A stretch of 64,000 bases of DNA from Deltaproteobacteria bacterium (GTDB taxonomy: Bacteria > Myxococcota_A > Polyangia > GCA-2747355 > JADLHG01), in contig JADLHG010000026.1 in the NCBI GenBank assembly GCA_020848905.1, positions 117,494-181,493 of the forward strand. Reading direction: 5' to 3'. The notes beneath the pieces are model-generated. The model was not told the origin of the DNA. It did no database searches and saw only the letters and a list, made by a program, of their open reading frames with translations. The position numbers were made by a program, and so were the translations under genes. The stretch's first letter is position 1. The number at the start of each line of letters is the position of its first letter. Shown piece by piece: positions 22,454 through 31,147 of this stretch.

Positions 22454-24259
22454 ATGACCGCCCTACGCAGTGTCGCCATCGTGGCCCACGTGGACCACGG
22501 CAAGACCAGTCTCCTCGACCACCTCCTTCGGCAGTCGGGCACGCTCAAGGAACGCGGCCCGCAGACCGTCTGCGTGATGGACTCGAACCCGCAGGAGCGG
22601 GAGCGCGGGATCACGATCCTCGCCAAGTGCACGGCCATCAAGTGGCAGGACCAGATCATCCAGGTGGTGGACACGCCGGGACACCAGGACTTCGGCGGCG
22701 AGGTGGAGCGCATCTTGCGCATGGTGGACTCGGTGCTGCTGGTGGTCTGCGCGGTGGAGGGGCCCATGCCGCAGACCCGCTACGTGCTCCGGAAAGCGCT
22801 CGAGCAGGGCTTCCGGCCGGTGGTGGTGATCAACAAGATGGACCGCCCCGAGGCGCGCCCCGACTGGGTGCACAACGAGGTCTTCGACCTCTTCTCGGCG
22901 CTCGGCGCGACGGACCAGCAGCTCGACTTCCCGGTGGTCTACGCCTCGGCGCGCGCCGGGTGGGCCTCGCATACGGAATCGCCGGGGACGGACATGAACC
23001 CGCTCTTCGAGGCCATCGTGAAGCACGTCCCCGAGGGGCAGGGGGACGTGAACGCGCCTCTGCAGCTCCAGGTGGCGACGCTCGACTACTCGGACTACCT
23101 CGGGCGGATCGCCATCGGTCGCGTGATGCAGGGCCGCATCCGACGCGGGCTGCGCGCCGTGTGCTGCCGCCGCGACGGCAGCATGGACTCCTTCAAGGTC
23201 ACCCGCCTGATGGGCTTTCTCGGACTCGAGCGCGTGGAGCGGGACGAGGCGGTTGCCGGGGAGGTCGTGGCCCTCGCCGGCGTGGACCGCGTCACGGTGG
23301 GCGAGACGATCTGCGAGGAGGAGCGGCCGGCCCCCTTGCCCCCGCCGCCGGTGGACGAGCCGACCATCGCCATGCAGTTCGGCATCAACACCTCCCCCTT
23401 CGCCGGGCAGGAGGGGCAGTACGTGACGAGCCGGCACGTCCTCGAGCGGCTGCGCAAGGAGCTCGAGCACAACGTGGGCTTGCAGATGCAGGAGACCGAG
23501 GGGCGCGACTACTGGCGCATCCTCGGCCGCGGCACGCTCCACCTCTCGGTGCTGATCGAGAACATGCGCCGCGAGGGCTACGAGCTCTCCGTCGGGCAGC
23601 CGCAGGTCGTGCTGCGCGACGGGCAGGAACCGTGGGAAGAGGTGACCATCAACGTGCCCCAGGAGTCCTCGGGGGTGGTGATCGAGAAGCTCGCGAAGCG
23701 GGCCGGGGTGCTGCTCTCGCACGAGGTGGACGGCAACGGCATCTCCACCCTGCGGCTCGAGATCCCGAGCCGCGGCCTCATCGGCTACCGGAGCGAGTTC
23801 CTCACCGACACGCGCGGCGAGGGAATCCTCTACCACGCCTTCGCGCGCTACGCGCCGATCGCCGGCGCCATCCGACGCCGCGAGAACGGCGCGATGATCG
23901 TGCAGGAGAACACCGACACCGTGACCTATGGGCTGCACGGCCTGCAGGAGCGCGGACGGCTGCTCGTGGGCCCCGGGGAGCGCGTCTACGCCGGGCAGGT
24001 GATCGGGCTGCACAGTCGCGCGAACGACCTCGTGGTCAACCCCGGCAAGTCCAAGAAGCTGACCAACATCCGCTCCGCGGGCGCCGACGAGAAGCTCTTT
24101 CTCACGCCCCCTCTGCGCCTGAGCCTCGAGGAGTCGATCGAGGTCATCGCCGACGACGAGCTCGTGGAGATCACGCCGAAGTCGATCCGCATCCGCAAGC
24201 GCATCCTGGACCACAACCTGCGCAAGCGCGAAGAGAAGGCCCGCGGCATCGACAACTGA
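22454..24259 (+). CDS. typA: Ribosome-associated GTPase TypA/BipA
   Basis: This 601-residue protein has the normal TypA length and order. GTPase domain: AHVDHGKTSLLDHL (G1), ERERGITILAK (G2), VVDTPGHQDFGGEVER (G3), INKMDRPEARP (G4) and YASARAGW (G5). Domains II, III and V follow, and then the TypA-specific C-terminal domain with RGEGILYHAFARYAPIAG and ANDLVVNPGKSKKLTNIR. TypA acts on ribosome assembly and stress or surface-related phenotypes. Downstream of the stop lies a 291-base gap without a gene that should contain the promoter of the next gene. Confidence 0.97.
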   Translation: MTALRSVAIVAHVDHGKTSLLDHLLRQSGTLKERGPQTVCVMDSNPQERERGITILAKCTAIKWQDQIIQVVDTPGHQDFGGEVERILRMVDSVLLVVCAVEGPMPQTRYVLRKALEQGFRPVVVINKMDRPEARPDWVHNEVFDLFSALGATDQQLDFPVVYASARAGWASHTESPGTDMNPLFEAIVKHVPEGQGDVNAPLQLQVATLDYSDYLGRIAIGRVMQGRIRRGLRAVCCRRDGSMDSFKVTRLMGFLGLERVERDEAVAGEVVALAGVDRVTVGETICEEERPAPLPPPPVDEPTIAMQFGINTSPFAGQEGQYVTSRHVLERLRKELEHNVGLQMQETEGRDYWRILGRGTLHLSVLIENMRREGYELSVGQPQVVLRDGQEPWEEVTINVPQESSGVVIEKLAKRAGVLLSHEVDGNGISTLRLEIPSRGLIGYRSEFLTDTRGEGILYHAFARYAPIAGAIRRRENGAMIVQENTDTVTYGLHGLQERGRLLVGPGERVYAGQVIGLHSRANDLVVNPGKSKKLTNIRSAGADEKLFLTPPLRLSLEESIEVIADDELVEITPKSIRIRKRILDHNLRKREEKARGIDN

Positions 24260-24550
24260 TCGACGGCCTCTCGCCCGCCGCAGCGGCCTCCCCGCACCGC
24301 TCGTCCCCCAAGGCCCAGCACCTATCCTCCTACACTCGTTGGGCAAAGCCCCTTCAGCCAGGGCGAACGATCTCGCCACCTCGCGCGAAGTCCGCTCGCG
24401 GGGCCGGCGAGCGCGGATCTTGCGGGAATGTCTCGCGTTACTTGCACCTCCGACCCGCGGCGCGATCTGGCCTGCAGGTTGCACATTGCCGTTTGCACGT
24501 AGGTCACAAGGTCCACAACGTCGCGACCCGCTCGCGAGGAGGAAGCCATC

Positions 24551-25150
24551 ATGCGTCGCACCGTCGTCCTGTCCGCTCTTTGCGCTCTCGTCCTTTCGGC
24601 CGCGGCCCCCGCCTGGGCCGCCGAAGGGAAGCCCGGCTTGCGGGCGCGCGTGGCCGAGCGCTTCAACAAGGCCTGGGCCCCGATCGAGACCGCCTGGCAC
24701 AACGTGAACCCGTTCGCGCGTCGCGCCCTGCTCATCGCCTCGGGTGCGGGCGTCGCAGCGGGCGCCATCGCCTACAGCGGCCAGGGCGGCGACCCCAAGC
24801 TGGCGGTCCCGATGGCCGTCTTCGGCGTCGAGATGGCCCTCTCCGGCACGGCCAGGGACAAGCCGCTCTCCGGCGTGGAGCGCGTGCAGACGCTCGGCCG
24901 CATGGCGATCACCCCGCTCGCCATTCGCGTGGGCATGACCGACGCCAAGGAGCTCTTCGGCGGGCTGCCCGTGGTCGGCCGCGCGCTCGATACGAACTGG
25001 ATCCGCGAGGGCGTGAACTTCGGTAAGGGCGTGGCGTCCATCTGGTACGGCGCGCGCGGCGCGGTGGACCAGCTGGTGCAGTGGTGGGCCGACCAGAAGC
25101 TGAGCGAGAAGAAGGAAAAGAACCTGTTCCCCTACTCCTTCAACCAGTAG
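24551..25150 (+). CDS. Exported protein of unknown function
   Basis: This 199-residue protein has a signal peptide (VVLSALCALVLSAAAPAWA, cleavage AWA-AEG), a helical body with a hydrophobic segment LLIASGAGVAAGAIAY (about 58-73) and a second at about 80-98, and a charged C-terminal tail. The ATG is preceded by CGAGGAGGAAG, a strong ribosome binding site. It may be periplasmic or anchored by the internal hydrophobic segments. No family is recognised. It is transcribed alone and converges on the Ala-rich lipoprotein gene. Confidence 0.8.
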   Translation: MRRTVVLSALCALVLSAAAPAWAAEGKPGLRARVAERFNKAWAPIETAWHNVNPFARRALLIASGAGVAAGAIAYSGQGGDPKLAVPMAVFGVEMALSGTARDKPLSGVERVQTLGRMAITPLAIRVGMTDAKELFGGLPVVGRALDTNWIREGVNFGKGVASIWYGARGAVDQLVQWWADQKLSEKKEKNLFPYSFNQ

Positions 25151-25183
25151 TAGCTCTGGCCAAAGCCCTCCCGCGCTCCTCCC

Positions 25184-25957
25184 CTACTTCGCCTCCGCCT
25201 TCAGCCCGGCGAGCTTCTTCAGGTCCACTTCCTTGGCCAGCGCCACCAGCGCATCCGCGCTCGCGATGGGCTGCTGCGTGACCTCGACCAGGAAGCGCCC
25301 TCCGATGAGCACGGCCAGCTTGCCGCGCTTGTCGCTCGCGTGCCACTCGGCCATCCCCGGCGAGCCGTCGATCGTGACGCCCTTCTTGGTTCCCGAGGAG
25401 GAATCCTCGTTCATCTGCGCGGCCAGCGCGAAGCCCGCACGCAGCATCGGCACGAGCGAGGTGTCCACGATCTCCAGCGTCAGGTGCGTCTCCCCCTTGC
25501 CGTAGCGGCGCCGGGCCTTCGAGACCTTCATCTGCCCCATCCCCGCGGTGGAGCCCTCGGTCTCCCCCTGGGCCTCCTGGCCCCCAAGCTTGGCCGGAAC
25601 GAGCGCGGCCAGCGCCCGCCAGTTCACCACCTCACCGAGCGGCTTCGCCCCGCCGGCCCCCTGGGCCAGCGCGCTCCCCAGCTTGGCCAGCGCCTCGGCC
25701 GGGTTGGTCGGCTTGCCTCCGCCGCCTTCGTCCTCTTTGTCACCGGCTGCACCGGCTGCTGCTGCCGCTGCCTTCGCGGCCGCCGCCATCGCCGCCGCCG
25801 CTTGCGCCTCCGGCGTGCCAGCCTTCGCGGCCGGCGCCTCTGCCTTCGCGGCCGGCTCGCCCGTCTTCGGCGCCTCGCCCTCGGCGCCCGCCGGTCCTTC
25901 CTTCTTGCAGCCGAAAAGCCCGATCAAGAGCAGTGGCATCCACGCGCGTCGCATCAT
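25184..25957 (-). CDS. Lipoprotein with alanine-rich linker and C-terminal globular domain
   Basis: This 257-residue protein has lipobox LFGC with mature Cys-Lys-Lys, then a low-complexity Ala/Glu/Gly linker to about residue 100 that includes AAAAMAAAAKAAAAAAGAAG. A globular domain of about 150 residues follows (KVSKARRRYGKGETHLTLEIVD, GFALAAQMNEDS, MAEWHASDKRGKLAVLIGGRF, VTQQPIASADALVALAKEVD). The domain looks like a binding fold of two or three beta-hairpins with helices; no family is recognised. The ATG at 25957 follows GGAGGG. Lys after the lipid Cys does not match inner-membrane retention by the E. coli rule. Confidence 0.85.
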   Translation of the reverse strand: MMRRAWMPLLLIGLFGCKKEGPAGAEGEAPKTGEPAAKAEAPAAKAGTPEAQAAAAMAAAAKAAAAAAGAAGDKEDEGGGGKPTNPAEALAKLGSALAQGAGGAKPLGEVVNWRALAALVPAKLGGQEAQGETEGSTAGMGQMKVSKARRRYGKGETHLTLEIVDTSLVPMLRAGFALAAQMNEDSSSGTKKGVTIDGSPGMAEWHASDKRGKLAVLIGGRFLVEVTQQPIASADALVALAKEVDLKKLAGLKAEAK

Positions 25958-26060
25958 CGTTCTTCCCTCCGGGTAGAAGCGGGGAGCCTACCACAGGAGT
26001 CTCGGCCCCTCGCCGTGCTACTTTCCCGGCTCCCCACGCTGCTCACCGTCGGAGCTGCCG

Positions 26061-26960
26061 ATGCGATCACGACCGCGCCACCTCCTCGTTCTGTTCGCGC
26101 TCCTGGCGTGCGCCTGCTCCGGCCAGCCCGCGAGCGCTCCCTCCGACGCCCGCTCCACGAGCCCCGGCTCCGCGAACCCCGGCTCCGATCCCGGAGCGGC
26201 TCTCGAATTCCTCCAGGGCGGACGCCTCGTGCGGCGCCTGACGCTCGCCGAGCTCCATCGCCTGGCTCCCGCCGAGAGCGTGACCTTGCAGAGCCCGGAG
26301 TACCGCCGGAGGAAACGCTACCGCGCGCTGCCGCTCGAGCCGCTCCTCGCCTTCGGCTTCGCCACCCCCACGGCCTCCCTCGCCCGTCGCGATCTCGAGC
26401 TGCGGGCCAGCGACGGCTACACCGCGAGCCTGCCCGCGGCGGTGCGCGCGGAAGGCGGGGCCATGCTCGCCGTCGAGGATCTGGACCAGCCGGGCTGGGA
26501 ACCCGTCGGTCCGCGCCGCGCGACCCCGGGGCCGTTCTACCTCATCTGGAGCCGCCCCTCGCAGCGCGACACCCATCGGTATCCGTGGGTCTGGCAGCTC
26601 GTCTCCTTCGACCTGGCGAGCCACGCCGAGCTCTACCGGCACACCGTCCCCGCCGGTGCGAAGCCCGGTTCGGCGGTCGCGCGCGGCCACGCGCTCTTCA
26701 CCCGCGATTGCCTGCGCTGCCACGCCATGAACCGCGAGGGGGGACGACTCGGGCCCGATCTGAACGTCCCGCAGAGCATCGTCGAGTACCGCCCCGCGGC
26801 GCAGATCCGCCAGTACATCAAGAACCCGCTCCTCTTCCGCTACGGGACGATGCCGGCGCAGGCGCAGCTCAGCGAGGCCGACCTGGACGCGCTGCTGGCC
26901 TACTTCGCGGCGATGAAGGAGCAGAAGCACGACCCCGACGCGCCGACGCGCACCCCCTAA
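26061..26960 (+). CDS. Cytochrome c lipoprotein with an N-terminal oxidoreductase-like domain
   Basis: This 299-residue protein has a lipoprotein signal (LVLFALLACAC, lipid Cys near 21). A domain at about 50-200 has LTLAELHRLAPAESVTLQS, YRALPLEPLLAFGF and a PFYLIWSR segment resembling small molybdopterin-binding-like or sulfite-oxidase-like periplasmic domains. A class I cytochrome c domain at about 215-290 has heme motif CLRCH and a probable distal Met in YGTMPAQA. It probably takes part in periplasmic electron transfer; no redox partner lies next to it. A CGTGCTACTT motif lies about 45 bases before the ATG. The heme site is certain, the N-terminal domain assignment is tentative. Confidence 0.88.
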   Translation: MRSRPRHLLVLFALLACACSGQPASAPSDARSTSPGSANPGSDPGAALEFLQGGRLVRRLTLAELHRLAPAESVTLQSPEYRRRKRYRALPLEPLLAFGFATPTASLARRDLELRASDGYTASLPAAVRAEGGAMLAVEDLDQPGWEPVGPRRATPGPFYLIWSRPSQRDTHRYPWVWQLVSFDLASHAELYRHTVPAGAKPGSAVARGHALFTRDCLRCHAMNREGGRLGPDLNVPQSIVEYRPAAQIRQYIKNPLLFRYGTMPAQAQLSEADLDALLAYFAAMKEQKHDPDAPTRTP

Positions 26961-27001
26961 GAAACGTCGTGCGCGGTGGGTCGCCGTACGCGCCGAGCCC
27001 G

Positions 27002-27454
27002 CTACTTCGTCGGCGTGCAGCACCCCTCGTAGTAGACGGGGCAGGTGCCGGCCCCCGTGTTCTTCTCGGTGCCGCTCGGGCAGGTGAGCGCGCAGGGGCC
27101 GAAGGTGCAGGTGTACTGCACGCAGGTTCCGCCGATCGACGCGCAGGTGGGCGGGCACTGGCTGGCCGAGAGGCACCCCTTCGCGTCGTCCCAGTACGGG
27201 GCGCTCGCCGGGCAGCGACAGACGGGCTCCTTGCCGCAGACCGCCGCGCAGATCTTGTCCACCGGCTGCCCGCAGGCCGCGGGCCAGCAGCTCGGCGGAC
27301 ACGCGCCGTCCATCCAGGTGCCACCGCTCCCCTTGCAGAGCTGGTCCGCCGGCTTCACGAGCGGGCAGGCGGCGTCGTCGGCGCTTCCGGCGAGCACCAG
27401 CGTGGCGAGCACGCCGAGTCCGGTGAGAAGCGAAGTGGGGCGAGCGAACGTCAT
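27002..27454 (-). CDS. Small secreted cysteine-rich protein
   Basis: This 150-residue protein has a signal peptide (PTSLLTGLGVLATLVLAGSA) and about 18 Cys in the mature part, including CPLVKPADQLC, CPPSCWPAACG, CAAVCGKEPVCRCP and CVQYTCTFGPCALTCP. The spacing suggests a disulfide-stabilised protein with repeated small modules. The ATG at 27454 follows AAGGAGA. No family is assigned. It converges on the cytochrome gene and diverges from tex. Confidence 0.82.
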   Translation of the reverse strand: MTFARPTSLLTGLGVLATLVLAGSADDAACPLVKPADQLCKGSGGTWMDGACPPSCWPAACGQPVDKICAAVCGKEPVCRCPASAPYWDDAKGCLSASQCPPTCASIGGTCVQYTCTFGPCALTCPSGTEKNTGAGTCPVYYEGCCTPTK

Positions 27455-27671
27455 GGAGGTCTCCTTCGGTGCGTGCGGCCCCGAGGGTGTCTCGCCCAGG
27501 GCCGCCCGGATCCCGAGGCAAGCGGCGTGCCCCGCGCGTCGGACCCCCTCTTCGCCTCGCGCTCCCGAGCCATCTCCGCCACTTGGCACCCGACGGTCCG
27601 CGGACGGCCCTCCGATTTTGCGCCGGGGCCCCCGTGGAAACGCCCCTTTCCGACGGTCACGACGCGCCCGG

Positions 27672-27700
27672 TTGAACCCGCCGCCCGCTCTCCGTACCAT
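27672..27700 (+). promoter_or_regulatory. Promoter of tex with start codon 7 bases after the -10 box
   Basis: TTGAAC (27672-27677), 17-base spacer, TACCAT (27695-27700), then 7 bases to ATG 27708. This fixes the Tex start at 27708 and predicts a leaderless transcript. Confidence 0.6.
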
Positions 27701-27707
27701 GCCGCCC

Positions 27708-30119
27708 ATGCCAAGCTTCATCGACCTGCTGCCCCAGATCATCGCCGAGGAGCTGCTCCTGCCCGTCTCCTCGGTCGCGCGCACCCTCGAGCTCGTCCGC
27801 GAGGGGGCCACGATTCCCTTCATGGCCCGCTACCGCAAGGAGGTCACCGGCGGGCTCGACGAGGTGCAGCTCGGGGCGATCAAGGATCGCTTCGAGTACC
27901 TCACGGAGCTCGAGGAGCGGCGCCAGGCCATCCTGAGCTCGCTCACCGAGCGGGACCTGCTCACCGACGAGCTCGCGGCGAAGCTCCACGCCACGCGCAG
28001 CAAGACCGAGCTCGAGGACCTCTACCTCCCGTTCAAGCCCAAGCGCCGCACGCGGGCCACCATCGCGCGCGAGCGCGGGCTCGAGCCGCTGGCCGACCTC
28101 ATCTGGGGCCAGGCGAGCACGCTCGAGCGCTCTCGCGACGAGCTCGGGCTCGCCTTCGTCGATGCGGAGAAGGGGGTCCTCGACCGGGAGGCCGCCTTCC
28201 AGGGGGCGCGGGACATCGTGGCCGAACGCATCGCCGACGAGGCCGAGGTCCGCGCCGCGCTCCGCGAGCAGCTCCAGCGTTCGGGCAAGATCGTCTCGCG
28301 CCGCGCCGAGGCGCCAAAAGGGAAGAAGGCCGAGGCCGGGCCGAGTGGCCCCCCCATGGACCCCTCGAAGTTCTCCGACTACTTCGAGTTCGACGAGGCC
28401 GTGGCCGCGCTTCCGTCGCACCGCATCCTCGCGCTCCGTCGCGGCGAGAAAGAGGGGGCGCTCAGGCTCGAGCTCGAGACCGACCGGGACGCGGCGCTGG
28501 CCGAGGTGCAATCGCGCGTGGTGAAGAACCCCGACGCCGCCCTGCGCTTCGACCTGCAGCAGGCGCTCGTGGACAGCTACGACCGGCTCCTCCGCCCCTC
28601 CATCGCCGCCGACGTGAATGCGCTCCTCAAGGAGCGCGCGGACCTCGAGGCGATCAAGGTCTTCGCCGAGAACCTGCGGCACCTGCTCCTGGCCGCGCCG
28701 TTCGGCCTGCGACCGGTGATCGCCGTGGACCCGGGGTTTCGCACCGGCTGCAAGGTGGTGGCGCTCGACGCGACGGGCAAGCTCCTCGAGGAGACGGTGA
28801 TCTACCCGCACGAGCCGCACAAGAAAGAGGCCGAGGCCCGGGCCAAGCTGGCCGCGCTCGCGGCGAAGCACGGCGCGGTGGCGCTGGCCATCGGCAACGG
28901 CACCGCCGGACGCGAGACGGAGGGCGTGGCGCGCGCCATGCTCCGCGAGGGGCAGCTCCCCGAGGGGTGCGCGGTGATCTCCGTCAACGAGAGCGGCGCG
29001 TCGGTCTACTCGGCCTCGGAGATCGCGCGGCAGGAGCTACCGGACCACGACGTGACGGTGCGCGGGGCGGTGTCGATCGGGCGTCGACTGCAGGACCCGC
29101 TGGCCGAGCTGGTGAAGATCGACCCCAAGTCGATCGGCGTCGGCCAGTACCAGCACGACGTGAGCCAGCCCGCGCTCAAGCGCTCGCTCGACGGGGTCGT
29201 CGAGTCGTGCGTCAACGCCGTGGGGGTGGAGGTGAACACCGCCTCGGTGAAGCTCCTCTCCTACGTGGCGGGGATCGGCGAGACGGTGGCCGAGAACATC
29301 ATTCGCCACCGCTCGGAGCACGGCGCCTTCCGGTCGCGCCGCGAGCTGCTCAAGGTCCCGCGCCTCGGCCCCAAGGCCTTCGAACAGGCCGCCGGCTTCC
29401 TGCGCATCCGCGCGGGAGGGAACCCGCTCGACGGCAGCGGCGTGCACCCCGAGAGCTACGACGTGGTGGAGCGCATGGCGCAGGACCTGGGGGTGAGCGT
29501 GGCCGAGCTCGTGGGGCAGCCCTCGCTGGTGAGCCGCATCCCGATCCGGAACTACATCGACGAGCGACGGGGCGAGCCCACGCTGCGCGACATCCTCGCC
29601 GAGCTGGAGAAGCCCGGCCGTGACCCGCGGGCGCAGTTCGAGGCGGTCGGCTTCCGCGAGGACGTGACCGAGTTCGAGCACCTGCAGGAGGGGATGGTGC
29701 TCCAGGGCGTGGTCACCAACGTGACGAAGTTCGGCGCCTTCGTGGACGTGGGCGTGCACCAGGACGGGCTGGTGCACGTCTCGGAGCTCTCGCACCGCTT
29801 CGTGAAGGAGCCGTCGGAGGTGGTGAAGGTCGGGGACCGCGTGCAGGTCAAGGTGGTGAAGGTGGACAAGGAGCGGCGGCGCATCGGCCTGTCGATCAAG
29901 CAGACCCAGAGCCCCACCGAGGCGCGGCCCGCCACGGGGCGGGAACCGCCGCCGCGTCGAGAGGGGGCGGAACGGCCCGCGTCGGGGAGCCGCAGCTCCG
30001 GGCGTCCGGGCCCGGGGGGCGGGAACCCGCAGCGAGGTGGCCCGGGCGGAGGCGGCGCGCGCCCCGCGCAGAACAAGCCGGCACCGTTCAACGCGATCCG
30101 GATTCGACCGCCGCGGTAA
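27708..30119 (+). CDS. tex: Transcription accessory protein Tex
   Basis: This 803-residue nucleic-acid-binding protein has the full Tex architecture: N-terminal helical domain (ELVREGATIPFMARYRKEVTGGL), a YqgF RNase H-like domain from about residue 335 (VIAVDPGFRTGCKVVALD), helix-hairpin-helix region from about 505 (NTASVKLLSYVAGIGETVAENI) and an S1 RNA-binding domain at about 660-735 (VVTNVTKFGAFVDVGVHQDGLVH). The last 65 residues form a Pro/Gly/Arg-rich tail. A longer open frame reaches back to 27045, but that part overlaps the promoter and the divergent Cys-rich gene. Tex is a conserved transcription/RNA-associated factor. Confidence 0.97.
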   Translation: MPSFIDLLPQIIAEELLLPVSSVARTLELVREGATIPFMARYRKEVTGGLDEVQLGAIKDRFEYLTELEERRQAILSSLTERDLLTDELAAKLHATRSKTELEDLYLPFKPKRRTRATIARERGLEPLADLIWGQASTLERSRDELGLAFVDAEKGVLDREAAFQGARDIVAERIADEAEVRAALREQLQRSGKIVSRRAEAPKGKKAEAGPSGPPMDPSKFSDYFEFDEAVAALPSHRILALRRGEKEGALRLELETDRDAALAEVQSRVVKNPDAALRFDLQQALVDSYDRLLRPSIAADVNALLKERADLEAIKVFAENLRHLLLAAPFGLRPVIAVDPGFRTGCKVVALDATGKLLEETVIYPHEPHKKEAEARAKLAALAAKHGAVALAIGNGTAGRETEGVARAMLREGQLPEGCAVISVNESGASVYSASEIARQELPDHDVTVRGAVSIGRRLQDPLAELVKIDPKSIGVGQYQHDVSQPALKRSLDGVVESCVNAVGVEVNTASVKLLSYVAGIGETVAENIIRHRSEHGAFRSRRELLKVPRLGPKAFEQAAGFLRIRAGGNPLDGSGVHPESYDVVERMAQDLGVSVAELVGQPSLVSRIPIRNYIDERRGEPTLRDILAELEKPGRDPRAQFEAVGFREDVTEFEHLQEGMVLQGVVTNVTKFGAFVDVGVHQDGLVHVSELSHRFVKEPSEVVKVGDRVQVKVVKVDKERRRIGLSIKQTQSPTEARPATGREPPPRREGAERPASGSRSSGRPGPGGGNPQRGGPGGGGARPAQNKPAPFNAIRIRPPR

Positions 30120-30129
30120 CGAGCCAGAC

Positions 30130-30585
30130 CTAGCCTAGTCGCGCCCGCCCTCGCACGAGAGCGTAGTGCGCGAGCGCCACGACCTCGCGAACGATCCCCT
30201 TCGCGCGAAGAAGCGGTGGCGAGGTGCTCGGCACGAGCCATACGGCCGCGAAGTGCCGCCGGAAGATCCGGCGCGTGCGGAAGGCGTGGTAGCCGTCGGT
30301 CACCACGATCACCCTGCCGCCGCCGAGGAGGTGCGCCGCGTGGCGGGCGTTCTCCTCGGTCGTGCGTGAGGTGGGCTCGACGAGGATCGCGCCCTCGGGG
30401 ACGCCGAGAGCGCGCGCGTACGCGGCGGCTACCACCGCCTCGGCCGGAGTTCGTGGCGCCGGACCCCCGGTGAAGAGGAGCCGCGCCGCGTGCCCCTCGC
30501 GCAGGAGGCGCGCCGCCAGCTCGGTGCGGAGGGCCAGGGCTACGGAGGGGCGACCGTCGGGCCGGACGCGGCAGCCGGCCACCAC
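30130..30585 (-). CDS. DUF218 (YdcF/SanA-like) protein, start uncertain
   Basis: This 151-residue protein has GCRVRPDGRPS, LLFTGGPAPRTPAEA, EPTSRTTEENARHAA and VIVVTDGYHAFRTRRIF, typical of the DUF218 fold found in YdcF, SanA and ElyC. These proteins are linked to envelope integrity or nucleotide binding. The GTG at 30585 cuts the first beta-strand: the frame continues upstream as STDWDAIVVAGC, which matches the family better, but no ATG, GTG or TTG is available there, only ATT at 30615 inside the upstream thioredoxin gene. The membrane helix common in the family is absent. It is 19 bases downstream of the thioredoxin gene. Confidence 0.82.
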   Translation of the reverse strand: MVAGCRVRPDGRPSVALALRTELAARLLREGHAARLLFTGGPAPRTPAEAVVAAAYARALGVPEGAILVEPTSRTTEENARHAAHLLGGGRVIVVTDGYHAFRTRRIFRRHFAAVWLVPSTSPPLLRAKGIVREVVALAHYALVRGRARLG

Positions 30586-30604
30586 GATGGCGTCCCAGTC
30601 CGTA

Positions 30605-31009
30605 CTAATGCTCGTGACCGCACGTGCACTGATGACACCCGCCGTGCGCCTCTTCCTGCGCCTCGACGTCCTTGCGCACCTGGTCCATGTCCAGCCCCTG
30701 GATCTTCTGGATCACGTCGTCGAGCGCCGGGGCGGGGAGCACACCGCGCTCGTTGAAGACCTGGATCTGCTGGCGGAAAATCATCAGCGTCGGAATGGCC
30801 CGGATGCCGAAGGCCTGGACCAGCTCGTGTTGCGCGTCGGCGTCCACCCTGCCGAAGATGACGTTCGGATGCTTCTCGGCCGCGGCCTCGTAGACCGGCT
30901 CGAAGGAGCGACACGGCGCGCACCACTCGGCCCAGAATTCGAGGAGTACCATGTCGTTGCTCGTGACGGTCTGTTCGAAGTTCTGGGCCGTGATCTCGAT
31001 GGTCGGCAT
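30605..31009 (-). CDS. Thioredoxin with Cys/His-rich C-terminal tail
   Basis: This 134-residue protein is a thioredoxin fold: FWAEWCAPCRSFEPVY with the WCAPC active site (Cys30, Cys33), FGRVDADAQHELVQAFGIRAIPTLMIF with the cis-Pro. It is extended beyond the usual 105-110 residues by a helix (MDQVRKDVEAQEEA) and a terminal GGCHQCTCGHEH, a compact cluster of three Cys and three His that could bind a metal ion. The ATG at 31009 is preceded by AGGAGAG. The DUF218 gene follows. It is a general disulfide reductase, perhaps with metal-dependent targeting or regulation. Confidence 0.93.
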   Translation of the reverse strand: MPTIEITAQNFEQTVTSNDMVLLEFWAEWCAPCRSFEPVYEAAAEKHPNVIFGRVDADAQHELVQAFGIRAIPTLMIFRQQIQVFNERGVLPAPALDDVIQKIQGLDMDQVRKDVEAQEEAHGGCHQCTCGHEH

Positions 31010-31147
31010 GCGCTCTCCTAGTGTGCCTGACCACGATTTCATAGCAGCTCTTCGGTGGCCTGACCACTCAGAACTCCGCACGGGCCGGCGTGTGACCGAC
31101 GCGACGCGCCCACCCCGTGCTACCCTTCGCCGCTCGGAGGAACCGCC

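Noticed and set aside
25340..29623. Open frame of over 1400 codons on the plus strand
   Set aside because: It runs through several recognised genes in other frames (lipoprotein, cytochrome, Tex) and gives low-complexity Arg/Ala/Gly protein.
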